Shown: piece by piece, positions 1 through 9,315 of the stretch | How the letters are laid out: every line of letters begins with the position of its first letter | Numbering within the stretch: the stretch's first letter is position 1 | DNA from: Streptomyces rubradiris | GTDB lineage: Bacteria > Actinomycetota > Actinomycetes > Streptomycetales > Streptomycetaceae | Assembly: GCF_016860525.1 (NCBI RefSeq) | Contig: NZ_BNEA01000015.1 | Coordinates: forward strand, 5,170,501-5,234,500 | Length of the DNA stretch: 64,000 nt | Direction of reading: 5' to 3' | Position numbers and translations under genes: made by a program | The notes under the pieces: generated by a model | Database searches by the model: none | Told to the model about the DNA's origin: nothing | The model's input: the letters and a program-made list of their open reading frames with translations, nothing else

Positions 1-1150
<1,150 letters not shown>

Positions 1151-1161
1151 GGTTCCCCTCC

Positions 1162-2778
1162 TCACATCCGGAAGACGCCGAACTGGGGGTCTCCCAGAGG
1201 CGCGTTGGCGCAGGCCGTCAGGGCCAGACCGAGGACCTGACGGGTGTCAAGCGGGTCGATCACGCCGTCGTCCCAGAGCCGGGCGGTGGCGTAGTAGGCG
1301 TTGCCCTGGCGCTCGTACTGGGCGCGGATCGGCGCCTTGAACGCCTCTTCCTCCTCGGCGGGCCACTCCTCGCCGCGCCCCTCCAACTGGTCCCGCTTGA
1401 CGGTGGCCAGCACGGACGCGGCCTGCTCGCCGCCCATCACGGAGATCTTGGCGTTCGGCCACATCCACAGGAAGCGGGGGGAGTAGGCCCGGCCGCACAT
1501 CGAGTAGTTGCCCGCGCCGTAGGAGCCGCCGACCACGACCGTCAGCTTGGGCACGCGCGTGCAGGCCACCGCCGTGACCATCTTGGCGCCGTGCTTGGCG
1601 ATGCCCCCCGCCTCGTAGTCCCTGCCGACCATGAAGCCGGAGATGTTCTGGAGGAACACCAGCGGGATGCCGCGCTGGTCGCACAGCTCGATGAAGTGGG
1701 CGCCCTTCTGGGCGGACTCGGAGAACAGGATGCCGTTGTTGGCGACGATGCCCACCGGGTGGCCGTGGATCCGCGCGAACCCGGTGACCAGGGTCTGCCC
1801 GAACTCCGCCTTGAACTCGGCGAACCGGGAGCCGTCGACCACGCGCGCGATGATCTCGCGGACGTCGTAGGGGATACGGGAGTCGACCGGGACGGCGCCG
1901 TAGAGCCCGTAGGGGTCCACCTTGGGCTCGACGGACGGCCGGACCTCCCAGGGCAGGGACCGCCGGGCGGGGAGCGTGGCCACGATGTCCCGGACGATCC
2001 TGAGCGCGTGCGCGTCGTCCTCGGCGAGGTGGTCGGTGACCCCGGAGACCCGGGAGTGCACCTCGCCGCCGCCCAGCTCCTCGGCGGTGACGACCTCGCC
2101 GGTGGCCGCCTTCACCAGGGGCGGCCCGCCCAGGAAGATCGTGCCCTGGTTCCGCACGATCACGGCCTCGTCGCTCATCGCCGGGACGTACGCCCCGCCC
2201 GCCGTGCAGGAGCCCATGACGGCCGCGATCTGCGGGATGCCCGCGCCGGACATGCGGGCCTGGTTGTAGAAGATCCGGCCGAAGTGGTCCCGGTCGGGGA
2301 AGACCTCGTCCTGCATCGGCAGGAAGGCCCCGCCGGAGTCGACCAGATAGACGCACGGCAGCCGGTTGTCCAGGGCCACCTCCTGGGCGCGCAGGTGTTT
2401 CTTCACCGTCATCGGGTAGTACGTGCCGCCCTTGACCGTGGCGTCGTTCGCCACGATCACGCACTCGCGGCCGCTGACCCGACCGATGCCGGCGATCACC
2501 CCGGCGGCCGGGGCCTGCCCGTCGTACATCCCGTCGGCCGCGAGCGGCGCCAGCTCCAGGAAGGGCGAGCCCGGGTCGAGCAGTGTGTCCACCCTGTCCC
2601 TCGGCAGCAGCTTGCCGCGCGCGGTGTGCCGCGCCCGCGCCTTGTCGCCGCCGCCGAGGGCCGCGGCGGCCAGCTTGCCGCGCAGCTCCTCCACGAGCTG
2701 GAGATGGGCCCTCTCGTTGGCCCGCCAGCCCTCCGACGCGGGATCGGCCGCGCTGTGAAGCTCCGGTGCCTCCTGCAT
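1162..2778 (-). CDS. accD1: Acyl-CoA carboxylase beta subunit (carboxyltransferase), methylcrotonyl-CoA carboxylase type
   Basis: This 538-aa protein moves the carboxyl group from biotin to an acyl-CoA. It has both crotonase-fold halves of a carboxyltransferase. The segments [37 protein letters not shown] and [20 protein letters not shown] are typical of methylcrotonyl-CoA carboxylase beta chains rather than propionyl-CoA ones. The ATG at 2778 is preferred because AGGGG lies 8 bases upstream; an in-frame GTG at 2793 would add five residues. It is the first gene of a leftward operon with the biotin carboxylase and is divergent from a TetR gene, with two palindromes in the gap. Predicted step: 3-methylcrotonyl-CoA to 3-methylglutaconyl-CoA in leucine catabolism. 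The family is clear; the exact substrate is inferred. Confidence 0.93.
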   Translation of the reverse strand: MQEAPELHSAADPASEGWRANERAHLQLVEELRGKLAAAALGGGDKARARHTARGKLLPRDRVDTLLDPGSPFLELAPLAADGMYDGQAPAAGVIAGIGRVSGRECVIVANDATVKGGTYYPMTVKKHLRAQEVALDNRLPCVYLVDSGGAFLPMQDEVFPDRDHFGRIFYNQARMSGAGIPQIAAVMGSCTAGGAYVPAMSDEAVIVRNQGTIFLGGPPLVKAATGEVVTAEELGGGEVHSRVSGVTDHLAEDDAHALRIVRDIVATLPARRSLPWEVRPSVEPKVDPYGLYGAVPVDSRIPYDVREIIARVVDGSRFAEFKAEFGQTLVTGFARIHGHPVGIVANNGILFSESAQKGAHFIELCDQRGIPLVFLQNISGFMVGRDYEAGGIAKHGAKMVTAVACTRVPKLTVVVGGSYGAGNYSMCGRAYSPRFLWMWPNAKISVMGGEQAASVLATVKRDQLEGRGEEWPAEEEEAFKAPIRAQYERQGNAYYATARLWDDGVIDPLDTRQVLGLALTACANAPLGDPQFGVFRM

Positions 2779-2807
2779 CTGCGGTCCCCTCACCGGTGTC
2801 CGAACCT

Positions 2808-2851
2808 GTTAATGAGCGTTAACCATTCCCTCCAGGTTAACGACCGCTAAC
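2808..2851. promoter_or_regulatory. Pair of 16-bp palindromic operators for the TetR regulator
   Basis: Two near-perfect inverted repeats sit between the divergent accD1 and tetR genes: GTTAATGAGCGTTAAC at 2808-2823 and GTTAACGACCGCTAAC at 2836-2851. Both fit GTTAryGnnCryTAAC, a 16-bp form usual for TetR dimers. Their centres are 28 bp apart. The second overlaps the presumed -35 of tetR, so the regulator probably represses itself and the carboxylase operon from these sites. Confidence 0.75.
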
Positions 2852-2866
2852 GTGGCTGTCTAGAAT
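2837..2866 (+). promoter_or_regulatory. Predicted tetR promoter giving a leaderless transcript
   Basis: TTAACG at 2837-2842 and TAGAAT at 2861-2866 are separated by 18 bp. The predicted start of transcription would fall at or next to the ATG at 2874, and there is no Shine-Dalgarno sequence before that ATG. A leaderless mRNA is therefore likely. The -35 lies inside the second operator. Confidence 0.5.
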
Positions 2867-2873
2867 TGTCGGC

Positions 2874-3470
2874 ATGGCCAGCAGAACCGACGCCCCCACC
2901 CGCCGCGAGCAGATCCTCAAGGAGGCCGCCCGGCTCTTCGCCGAACGCGGCTTCCACGGCGTCGGTGTCGACGAGATAGGCGCCGCGGTCGGCATCAGCG
3001 GCCCCGGCCTGTACCGGCACTTCCCGGGCAAGGACGCGATGCTCGCCGAGCTGCTGGTCGGCATCAGCGGACAGCTGCTCACCGGTGCCCGGCGCCGGCT
3101 CGCGGAGGCCGACGGGACCCCAGCGACCCGCGTGCTGGACTCCCTCATCGAGGGACACATCGACTTCGCCCTGGACGATCGCCCGCTGATCACCCTGCAC
3201 GACCGCGAGCTGGACCGGCTGCGCGACAGCGACCGCAAGCTGGTGCGCCAGCTTCAGCGGCAGTACGTGGAGCTGTGGGTGCAGGTGGTCCGCGAGGCCT
3301 ACCCGGCCCTGACCGAACCGGCCGCCCGCTCGGCCGTCCATTCCGTCTTCGGCCTGCTCAACTCCACCCCCCACCTCGGCCGCGCCGGCACGCTCCCCGG
3401 CCGGGGGACGACGGCGGACCTGCTGCACCGGATGGCGCGGGGGGCGTTCGAGGCGGCGGGAGGGGCGTAG
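2874..3470 (+). CDS. TetR family transcriptional regulator of the acyl-CoA carboxylase locus
   Basis: The 198-aa product has an N-terminal TetR helix-turn-helix at about residues 11-57 (REQILKEAARLFAERGFHGV, then ISGPGLYRHFPGKDAMLAEL) and an all-helical C-terminal ligand/dimer domain. It is divergent from the carboxylase operon and upstream of an acyl-CoA dehydrogenase, so it probably senses an acyl-CoA or related intermediate of branched-chain or fatty acid breakdown. Two palindromes in the shared intergenic region are its likely binding sites. The start at 2874 is chosen because the N-terminus is typical and a -10-like TAGAAT lies 7 bases upstream. The ligand is unknown. Confidence 0.9.
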   Translation: MASRTDAPTRREQILKEAARLFAERGFHGVGVDEIGAAVGISGPGLYRHFPGKDAMLAELLVGISGQLLTGARRRLAEADGTPATRVLDSLIEGHIDFALDDRPLITLHDRELDRLRDSDRKLVRQLQRQYVELWVQVVREAYPALTEPAARSAVHSVFGLLNSTPHLGRAGTLPGRGTTADLLHRMARGAFEAAGGA

Positions 3471-3540
3471 CCGTACGGCTGTCTCCCGTGCGGGTCACCG
3501 ACGGGGAGCCTTGCGCAACCCGACCGGATCGGCCCGAGTT

Positions 3541-3770
3541 GCCGCCGCGTGCCGTCTGCTGCCTGTCGCGTGCCGTCTGCCGTCTGCCGTCTGCTGCCTG
3601 TCGCGTGTCGCCTGCCCGTGCCTGGAGGGCCGCCGTCCGTCTGCCGTGCCTGTCGTCCAGGGGTGCCGTCCGTCTGCCGTGCCCCGCGTCCAGGGGCTGT
3701 CGCCCGTCCGCCGTGTCCCGCGTCCACGGCCGCCGCCTGCCCGCCGCCTGCCCGCCGCCTGGCCGTCCCT
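3541..3770. repeat. Degenerate short tandem repeats in the tetR-acd intergenic region
   Basis: The 563-bp gap between the TetR gene and the acyl-CoA dehydrogenase gene holds no convincing gene. About 230 bp of it consists of scrambled short repeats. TGCCGTCTGCTGCCTGTC occurs at about 3550 and 3585, CGTCCGTCTGCCGTGCC at about 3644 and 3667, and GCCGCCTGCC runs at about 3740-3765. The open frames across it on both strands (Val-Cys-Arg-Leu-Pro-rich or Asp-Gly-Arg-rich) are by-products of the repeats. The origin looks like slippage expansion; no function is visible. Confidence 0.7.
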
Positions 3771-3983
3771 GTCCGTTGCCCCCGGCGACCCGGCCCGGGA
3801 AGCCACCGCCCGACCGTCATGGCCCGTGTGGGCCTCCGTGCCCCGCGTGCCGTCGGTGTGCGGCCGGGTGGCGCGCGTGCGTCGACGGGCCGTGCCCTCG
3901 GGCGCCGTCGTCGAACGCGTGACGAGTATTACGGCGAAACCCCCCTGGACGGGCTTCCGTACTCGCCGGTACGGTGAATGAGC

Positions 3984-3991
3984 AAGCGCTT
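3984..3991. promoter_or_regulatory. Palindromic core AAGCGCTT upstream of the acyl-CoA dehydrogenase
   Basis: An 8-bp palindrome within AGCAAGCGCTTAGA lies 43 bp before the GTG start of the dehydrogenase. Such cores occur in operators of several regulator families. The site differs from the GTTAAC-type sites at 2808-2851, so a different regulator would have to bind it. This is only a candidate. Confidence 0.3.
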
Positions 3992-4033
3992 AGACAGACC
4001 CGATGTCATGCCGAGGTACGTGGAGGTGGCGGC

Positions 4034-5191
4034 GTGCGCCGTACGGTGTTCAACGAGGATCACGAGGCGTTCCGGGAGACCGTCCGCGCCTTCATCGAGG
4101 CCGAGGTCGTCCCGGTCTACGACGAGTGGTTCGCCGCCGGCCAGGCGCCGCGCGACTTCTACTACAAGCTCGGCGAGCTCGGCATCTTCGGCATCAGCGT
4201 GCCCGAGGAGTTCGGCGGCGCCGGCCTGGACACCCACAAGTTCGAGGCCGTCCTCTACGAGGAGACCGCGCGCGCGGGCGTGCAGTTCGGCGGCTCCGGC
4301 GTGCACGTGCTGCTCGCCCTGCCCTACATCAAGATGCTCGCCACCGAGGAGCAGAAGAAGCGCTACCTGCCGAAGTTCGTCACCGGCGAGGAGATGTGGG
4401 CCATCGCGATGACGGAGCCGGGCACCGGCTCCGACCTCGCGGGCATGAAGACCACCGCCAAGCTGAGCGAGGACGGCACGCACTACGTCCTCAACGGCGC
4501 CAAGACCTTCATCACCGGCGGCGTCCACGCCGACAAGGTGATCGTCTGCGCCCGCACCTCCGCGCCCACCGCCGAGGACCGCCGCCACGGCATCTCCCTG
4601 TTCGCCGTGGACACCAAGTCCGAGGGCTACTCCATCGGCCGCAAGCTGGACAAGCTGGGCCTGCGCACCTCCGACACCGCCGAGCTGGCCTTCGTGGACG
4701 TCAAGGTGCCCGCCGAGGACCTGCTCGGCGAGGAGAACAAGGGCTTCTACTACCTCGGCCACAACCTGGCCTCCGAGCGCTGGGGCATCGCCTTCGGCGC
4801 CTACGCCCAGGCCAAGGCCGCCGTCCGGTTCGCCAAGCAGTACGTGCAGGAGCGCACCGTCTTCGGCAAGCCGGTCGCGCACTTCCAGAACACCAAGTTC
4901 GAGCTGGCCGCCTGCCAGGCCGAGGTGGACGCCGCCGAGGCCGTCGCCGACCGCGCGCTGGAGGCGCTGGACGCCGGCGAGCTGACCCCCGCCGAGGCCG
5001 CCTCCGCCAAGCTGTTCTGCACCGAGGTCGCGCACCGCGTCATCGACCGCTGCCTCCAGCTGCACGGTGGCTACGGCTACATGAACGAGTACCCGATCGC
5101 CCGCCTGTACGCGGACAACCGCGTCAACCGCATCTACGGCGGCACCAGCGAGATCATGAAGACGATCATCGCCAAGGACATGGGTCTCTAA
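4034..5191 (+). CDS. Acyl-CoA dehydrogenase
   Basis: The 385-aa FAD flavoenzyme performs alpha,beta-desaturation of acyl-CoA. It has the usual three parts: an N-terminal helical domain, a middle beta domain with MTEPGTGSDLAGMKT and NGAKTFITGG, and a C-terminal helical domain ending with LHGGYGYMNEYPIARLYAD and IYGGTSEIM. The position that is Glu in medium-chain enzymes (Y-E-G-T) is Gly here. Glu248 in ASERWG matches the helix-G position of the catalytic base in isovaleryl-CoA and long-chain dehydrogenases. The GTG at 4034 has GGAGG 7 bases upstream; an in-frame ATG at 3974 lacks a good site. It is followed 35 bp later by a thioesterase gene. Substrate unknown; a branched or longer chain is suggested. 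Confidence 0.93.
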   Translation: MRRTVFNEDHEAFRETVRAFIEAEVVPVYDEWFAAGQAPRDFYYKLGELGIFGISVPEEFGGAGLDTHKFEAVLYEETARAGVQFGGSGVHVLLALPYIKMLATEEQKKRYLPKFVTGEEMWAIAMTEPGTGSDLAGMKTTAKLSEDGTHYVLNGAKTFITGGVHADKVIVCARTSAPTAEDRRHGISLFAVDTKSEGYSIGRKLDKLGLRTSDTAELAFVDVKVPAEDLLGEENKGFYYLGHNLASERWGIAFGAYAQAKAAVRFAKQYVQERTVFGKPVAHFQNTKFELAACQAEVDAAEAVADRALEALDAGELTPAEAASAKLFCTEVAHRVIDRCLQLHGGYGYMNEYPIARLYADNRVNRIYGGTSEIMKTIIAKDMGL

Positions 5192-5226
5192 GGACGCCGA
5201 GATCCCGGGCGGTATACCTGCACGCC

Positions 5227-6102
5227 ATGAGCCAGGCACTCCAGGACCTCCTCGATCTGCTCGACCTGGAGCGGATCGAGGAGGACATCTTCCGCGGCCG
5301 GTCCCGCTCCGCCGTCGTCCCGCGCGTCTTCGGCGGGCAGGTCGCGGCGCAGGCGCTGGTCGCGGCCGGGCGCACGGTCCCCGCCGACCGGCCCGTCCAC
5401 TCCCTGCACGCGTACTTCCTGCGCCCCGGCGACCCGGGCGCGCCGATCGTCTACACCGTGGACCGCATCCGCGACGGCCGGTCCTTCACCACCCGCCGGG
5501 TGGTCGCCGTCCAGCACGGCAGGCCGGTCTTCCACCTCTCGGCGTCCTTCCAGACGTACGAGGACGGCCTGGAGCACCAGGCGCCGATGCCCGCCGCGCC
5601 CGACCCGGCCACCCTGCCCACCTCCCCGGAGCGGCTGGGCGGCTACGGCCACCTCGCGCCCGAGGTCGTCGAGCGGTTCCTCAAGGCCCGCGAGGCGGTC
5701 GACCTCAGATACGTGGACGAGCCGCCGTACGGGCGCTACGGCGAGCCGCGCGAGCCGCACTCCCAGGTGTGGTTCCGCGTCAACGGCAAGCTCGACGGCG
5801 ACGACCCGTTGGGGCACGCCGTCCTCGCCGCCTACGTCTCCGACATGACCCTGCTGGACCCCGTGCTGCTCGCCCACGGGCGCGGCGGCTGGGCCGTCGG
5901 GGACGTCGTCGGGGCGTCCCTGGACCACGCGATGTGGTTCCACCGGCCCTTCCGGGTGGACGAATGGCTGCTGTACGACCAGGAGTCGCCGTCCGCGTCC
6001 GGTGGCCGCGGCCTCGGTCAGGCCCGCATATACACGCAGGACGGACGGCTCGCCATCACCGTGATCCAGGAGGGCGTGGTCCGCGTTCCGAGACAGCTGT
6101 GA
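5227..6102 (+). CDS. tesB: Acyl-CoA thioesterase II (TesB family)
   Basis: This 291-aa double-hotdog hydrolase releases free acids from acyl-CoAs. Residues 1-120 form the first hotdog (FRGRSRSAVVPRVFGGQVAA, then PVHSLHAYFLRPGDP) and residues 180-290 the second (YVSDMTLLDPVL, SLDHAMWFHRPFRVDEWLLY, GLGQARIYTQDG). The Asp of VSDMTLL and the Gln of the VIQEG segment agree with the Asp-Thr/Ser-Gln catalytic set known for E. coli TesB. The length matches the family. It is 35 bp downstream of the acyl-CoA dehydrogenase and probably co-transcribed, serving CoA recycling. The ATG at 5227 is the only start giving the conserved N-terminus. Confidence 0.93.
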   Translation: MSQALQDLLDLLDLERIEEDIFRGRSRSAVVPRVFGGQVAAQALVAAGRTVPADRPVHSLHAYFLRPGDPGAPIVYTVDRIRDGRSFTTRRVVAVQHGRPVFHLSASFQTYEDGLEHQAPMPAAPDPATLPTSPERLGGYGHLAPEVVERFLKAREAVDLRYVDEPPYGRYGEPREPHSQVWFRVNGKLDGDDPLGHAVLAAYVSDMTLLDPVLLAHGRGGWAVGDVVGASLDHAMWFHRPFRVDEWLLYDQESPSASGGRGLGQARIYTQDGRLAITVIQEGVVRVPRQL

Positions 6103-6309
6103 CAGATGCGCTTTTCGGGGTGACTTGTGGCGTATGTCCGATTAGGCTCTCTGGGTGAAGGGCCGCAGCGAACGACGTGTTCGTTCATTCTCCGCTGCGG
6201 TGACACCTGAAGACCGCGCCGCATCTTTCTCATCAGCCGCGGCGACGGCCATCCACCTCGCGCTTCCGTCAGGGAGTCGCGAGAGACGATGGAGATGGAA
6301 GGTATTCCC

Positions 6310-6681
6310 ATGCGATCACAGCGCACGAGGCGTCTTGTCGCGTTGTCCGCCTCCGGTCTGCTGCTGGCCGGCGGAGCCGCGTTCGGCACGGCCGCGACGG
6401 CCTCCGCCTCGGACTACGGCAGCGACAGTTCCTACAGCCGTTACGACGACGACCACGGCGGCGGCTGGTGGGACGACGATGACGGCTACGGCCGCGGTGA
6501 CCACGGTGGCTACGGTGGTGACCACGACGGCTACGGCGGTGGCGACCACGGCGGCTACGGCGGTGGTGACCACGGTGGCGGTGGCGGCCACGGCGACGGT
6601 GGCGGCGGTCACGGCGGCGGTGGCGGTGGCCACGGCGGTGGCGGCGGTCACGGCGGCGGCGGTGGCGGTGGTGGCCACTGA
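6310..6681 (+). CDS. Small secreted Gly/His-rich protein
   Basis: The product is 123 aa with a clear signal peptide: MRSQRTRR, a hydrophobic stretch LVALSASGLLLAGGAAFGTA, and a likely cut after ATASAS. The mature part begins with an acidic/Tyr segment (DYGSDSSYSRYDDDHG) and then becomes a low-complexity tail of Gly, His, Asp and Tyr. His clusters spaced by Gly suggest metal binding or a cell-wall or hydration role, but no domain is recognised. The ATG at 6310 is chosen because GGAAGG lies 7 bases upstream; earlier in-frame ATGs at 6289 and 6295 lack one. A strong hairpin follows the stop. Confidence 0.75.
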   Translation: MRSQRTRRLVALSASGLLLAGGAAFGTAATASASDYGSDSSYSRYDDDHGGGWWDDDDGYGRGDHGGYGGDHDGYGGGDHGGYGGGDHGGGGGHGDGGGGHGGGGGGHGGGGGHGGGGGGGGH

Positions 6682-6705
6682 TCCGACCTGACAACCGAAC
6701 ACGGT

Positions 6706-6731
6706 GTGCGGCCCCCTCGGCGGGGCCGCAC
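6706..6731. terminator. Bidirectional hairpin terminator
   Basis: GTGCGGCCCC (6706-6715) pairs perfectly with GGGGCCGCAC (6722-6731) around a 6-base loop. It lies between two convergent genes that end at 6681 and 6761, so it can end both transcripts. There is no U-tract, as is common in Streptomyces. Confidence 0.8.
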
Positions 6732-6760
6732 GTCGTGTCCGCACCCGGAGTGACGAGCCG

Positions 6761-7549
6761 TCAGGCCAGCCCCGCCGCGGCCAGCAGATACGCCGTCATC
6801 GGGTCGTAGTGACGGGGGCTGACCACATGGTCGTCCAGCGGGACCACCACCTGCACGGTGCCCTCCGCCTCGGCGAGGAAGAGCGCCGGGTCGTTGCAGT
6901 CGGCGTACCCGACGGAGTCCACGCCGTGCTGCCCGGCGTATCCCGCCCAGCCGTGGTCGGCCACGACCAGGTCGGGCAGCGGACGCCCGGCGCGCTCCAG
7001 TCCGGTCAGGACGGCCCGCATCGGCTCCCCGGAGTGGGTGTGCCACAGCGTCGCCCCGTGTTCCAGCACCGCCACGTCCGCGAACTGCATGACGTACCCC
7101 TCCTCCGTGCTCAGCCCGTCCGGGATGACCACGATCTCGCAGCCGGCGGCGCGCAGCGCGGCGGCCGTGGCCCGGTGCACGTCCAGCAGCCCGCCCGGGT
7201 GCCCGGTGGCGAACAGCACCCGCTGGCGTCCCTCGGCCGCCTTGCGCAGCCGCGCCGCCATCCGGTCCAGCGCGTCCACGGTCAGCTCGGGGTCGATGGT
7301 GTCCTGCCCGAACCGGTACTCCGGGTCGTCGTTGACACCCACCCGCTCGGCCATCACCGCGAGCACGTCCTGCTCGTCCGTCCAGCGGTCGCCCAGTTCC
7401 AGGCCGAGCCAGAAGTTACGGACACCGTTGGCGAGCTGACGGTAGTGGGAGAGGTTGTTCTCGCGGGGCGTGGCGACGTCCCCCGCGATGCGGGTGCGCA
7501 CCAGATGGTCGACGAGCTGGGCGCGGCTGGGTGTCCCGGATATCGGCAT
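6761..7549 (-). CDS. Conserved Streptomyces protein, putative phosphatase
   Basis: This 262-aa soluble protein has conserved-looking segments FATGHPGGLLDVHRATAAAL, LWHTHSGEPM, LVVADHGWAGYAGQHGVDSV and PLDDHVVSPRHYDPM. The many His/Asp motifs suggest a metal-dependent hydrolase. I recall close relatives being labelled phosphatase in Streptomyces, but no classical phosphatase motif is obvious, so the label is tentative. The start at 7549 (MPISGTPSRAQLVDHLVRTR) is preferred. A CACAAT -10-like sequence lies 7 bases upstream and no Shine-Dalgarno is spaced correctly, so the mRNA may be leaderless. It ends opposite the Gly-rich protein gene. Confidence 0.6.
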   Translation of the reverse strand: MPISGTPSRAQLVDHLVRTRIAGDVATPRENNLSHYRQLANGVRNFWLGLELGDRWTDEQDVLAVMAERVGVNDDPEYRFGQDTIDPELTVDALDRMAARLRKAAEGRQRVLFATGHPGGLLDVHRATAAALRAAGCEIVVIPDGLSTEEGYVMQFADVAVLEHGATLWHTHSGEPMRAVLTGLERAGRPLPDLVVADHGWAGYAGQHGVDSVGYADCNDPALFLAEAEGTVQVVVPLDDHVVSPRHYDPMTAYLLAAAGLA

Positions 7550-7627
7550 GGCTCCCATTGTGGGGCAGCGCGCGGCGCCGGTACCGGGGATATCGCCCGC
7601 TGGGACGGGGGTCACGCCCCGGTGCGG

Positions 7628-9124
7628 TCAGCCCCGGCGCAGCGCGAACCACAGCTCCATGCGCACGTCCGGGTCGTCCAGGTCGGTGTCCAGCAGGGCG
7701 GCGCAGCGGGCGACGCGCTGCCGCACGGTGTTGCGGTGCACGCCCAGCGCCACCGCCGTACGGTCCCAACTGCCGTGCAGCGACAGCCAGGCACGCAGGG
7801 TCTCGGCGAGCGCGGGCTGCCCGGCGAGGGGGGCGAGCAGGGTGCGGGCGTGCGTCTCGGCGTCCGCCGCCGGCACCAGGTCCGCGAGCGCCGGCCGGGC
7901 GGCGTGCCGCAGCAGCGGGGCGCGGGTGGCGCGGGCGCGGGCCAGGGCGCGGGCGGCCTGGGTGTCGGCGGCCGGCCACTCGCGGGGCTCGGCCGGGGCG
8001 CTCACCCCGAGGGTCCAGCCGGGCTGCGGCTGCGGTACCCGGTCGGCGGGCACCAGCACCCGTACGACCTCGCCGGCGAGGTCGACCAGCGGCGAGCCCA
8101 GGGCGGCGCCGAGCGCGGAGGCGGCGACCGGGTCCGGGGCCTGGGCCTCCGGCCGGGCGTGCACGACGAGCCGGCGGCCGGTGCCGAGCAGCGGGGCCAC
8201 CTCCTCGGGCGGGGCGCCGAGCAGCAGCCGCACCAGCGCGGAGGAGCGGGCCGCGCCGGCCCCGCTGTGGTGCTCCCCGGTCAGCAGCGCCAGCAGCACG
8301 GCGGCGACCGACGCGATGGTGTGGTCCCCGGCCTCCCGCCGCCGGCTGGCCACCCCGAGCACGAACCCCTCCCCGGCCCCGAGCGCGTAGACGGCGAGGT
8401 GCACACCGCCGTGGGTGTCGGTGGCGGAGGCGGGACGGGAGGGGGTTTTCGCCGGGTGGGGGGCCGGCCTGACCACGTCGGCGAGCCCGGCCAGGGCCGC
8501 CCCCGCGCCCCCCTCCGCCGGCACGTGCCCCGCCCCCGCGATCTCCGTGCCGTCCGGGCCGTAGAGGACCGCGCGGCCGGACAGGCGCTGGGAGAGCTGG
8601 CGCAGGACCGAGGGGACGGGGTCGGGGCGGGCGGCGGCCGCCGCGAGGCTCTGCTGGGCCTCGGTGACGCGGCGCAGCTCGGCCAGCCGGGCCTGGGCCA
8701 TCAGCTGCCAGACCGCGCGGGCCACGGCCGAGAACGCGGTGTGCGGCGGCACCTCCAGCAGCGGCAGGCCCCGCTGCTCGCAGGCGGCGACCAGGGCGGG
8801 CGGGACCGTGTCGTGCACGGGGGCCACCCCGAAGCCGAGTGCCGCGGCGCCCCCGGCCACGATCCGGGAGACGTAGCCGGCGAAGTAGCCCCCCGGTTCC
8901 GCCCCCTCCGGGATGTGCACCCCGGCCGTGAGCAGCAGCTCGCCGCCCAGCAGGTAGGGGGAGGGGTCGGTCATCTCCGAGGTGTGCGCGCCGTGGACCA
9001 CGGTCCCGGGGTCCGCGGGCCCGGCGATCTGCCGCAGGGCGAGGTCCTCCCGGGCCAGCAGCGCCTGGAGCGGCACCGGCGGGGTCGGCGGCACGGCCGG
9101 GGCTGGGCCGATGGTCTCCGGCAT
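7628..9124 (-). CDS. PucR family transcriptional regulator
   Basis: This 498-aa regulator has an N-terminal PucR-type purine-catabolism domain (PLQALLAREDLALRQIAG, then LLGGELLLTAG). The middle is GAF/GGDEF-like, and a C-terminal helix-turn-helix shows LAETLRAWLSLHGSWDRTAV followed by GVHRNTVRQRVAR, the PucR HTH_30 signature. It is divergent from a symporter-agmatinase-TPP enzyme operon and so probably controls it in response to a nitrogen compound. The ATG at 9124 has GGAAGG 9 bases upstream; ATG 9142 is an alternative. The intergenic stretch contains TGTATGAAACGTACA (9158-9172), an inverted repeat that could be its operator. Confidence 0.88.
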   Translation of the reverse strand: MPETIGPAPAVPPTPPVPLQALLAREDLALRQIAGPADPGTVVHGAHTSEMTDPSPYLLGGELLLTAGVHIPEGAEPGGYFAGYVSRIVAGGAAALGFGVAPVHDTVPPALVAACEQRGLPLLEVPPHTAFSAVARAVWQLMAQARLAELRRVTEAQQSLAAAAARPDPVPSVLRQLSQRLSGRAVLYGPDGTEIAGAGHVPAEGGAGAALAGLADVVRPAPHPAKTPSRPASATDTHGGVHLAVYALGAGEGFVLGVASRRREAGDHTIASVAAVLLALLTGEHHSGAGAARSSALVRLLLGAPPEEVAPLLGTGRRLVVHARPEAQAPDPVAASALGAALGSPLVDLAGEVVRVLVPADRVPQPQPGWTLGVSAPAEPREWPAADTQAARALARARATRAPLLRHAARPALADLVPAADAETHARTLLAPLAGQPALAETLRAWLSLHGSWDRTAVALGVHRNTVRQRVARCAALLDTDLDDPDVRMELWFALRRG

Positions 9125-9315
9125 GGTGTGCGTACCTTCCATCCCGCCCCGTTCCTCTGTATGAAACGTACACTTCGCAGTCGCTTTCCGGCCACCTACT
9201 GTCAAGTGAGCACGGCAGCCGCGGGTACGGGCGGATGTCCCCGCGAGCCGCTGCCGACAGAACCGCAGGATCTGCACGACACGCCACCGGACAGTGCGCG
9301 AAGGAGGGCCGCCCC

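Noticed and set aside
3511..3981. Open frames across the repeats after tetR
   Set aside because: Composed of Cys/Arg/Leu/Pro words created by the nucleotide repeats; no start signal or family.
4003..5226. Upstream extension of the TesB frame through the acyl-CoA dehydrogenase gene
   Set aside because: Arg-rich nonsense in the overlap; the conserved TesB start is the ATG at 5227.
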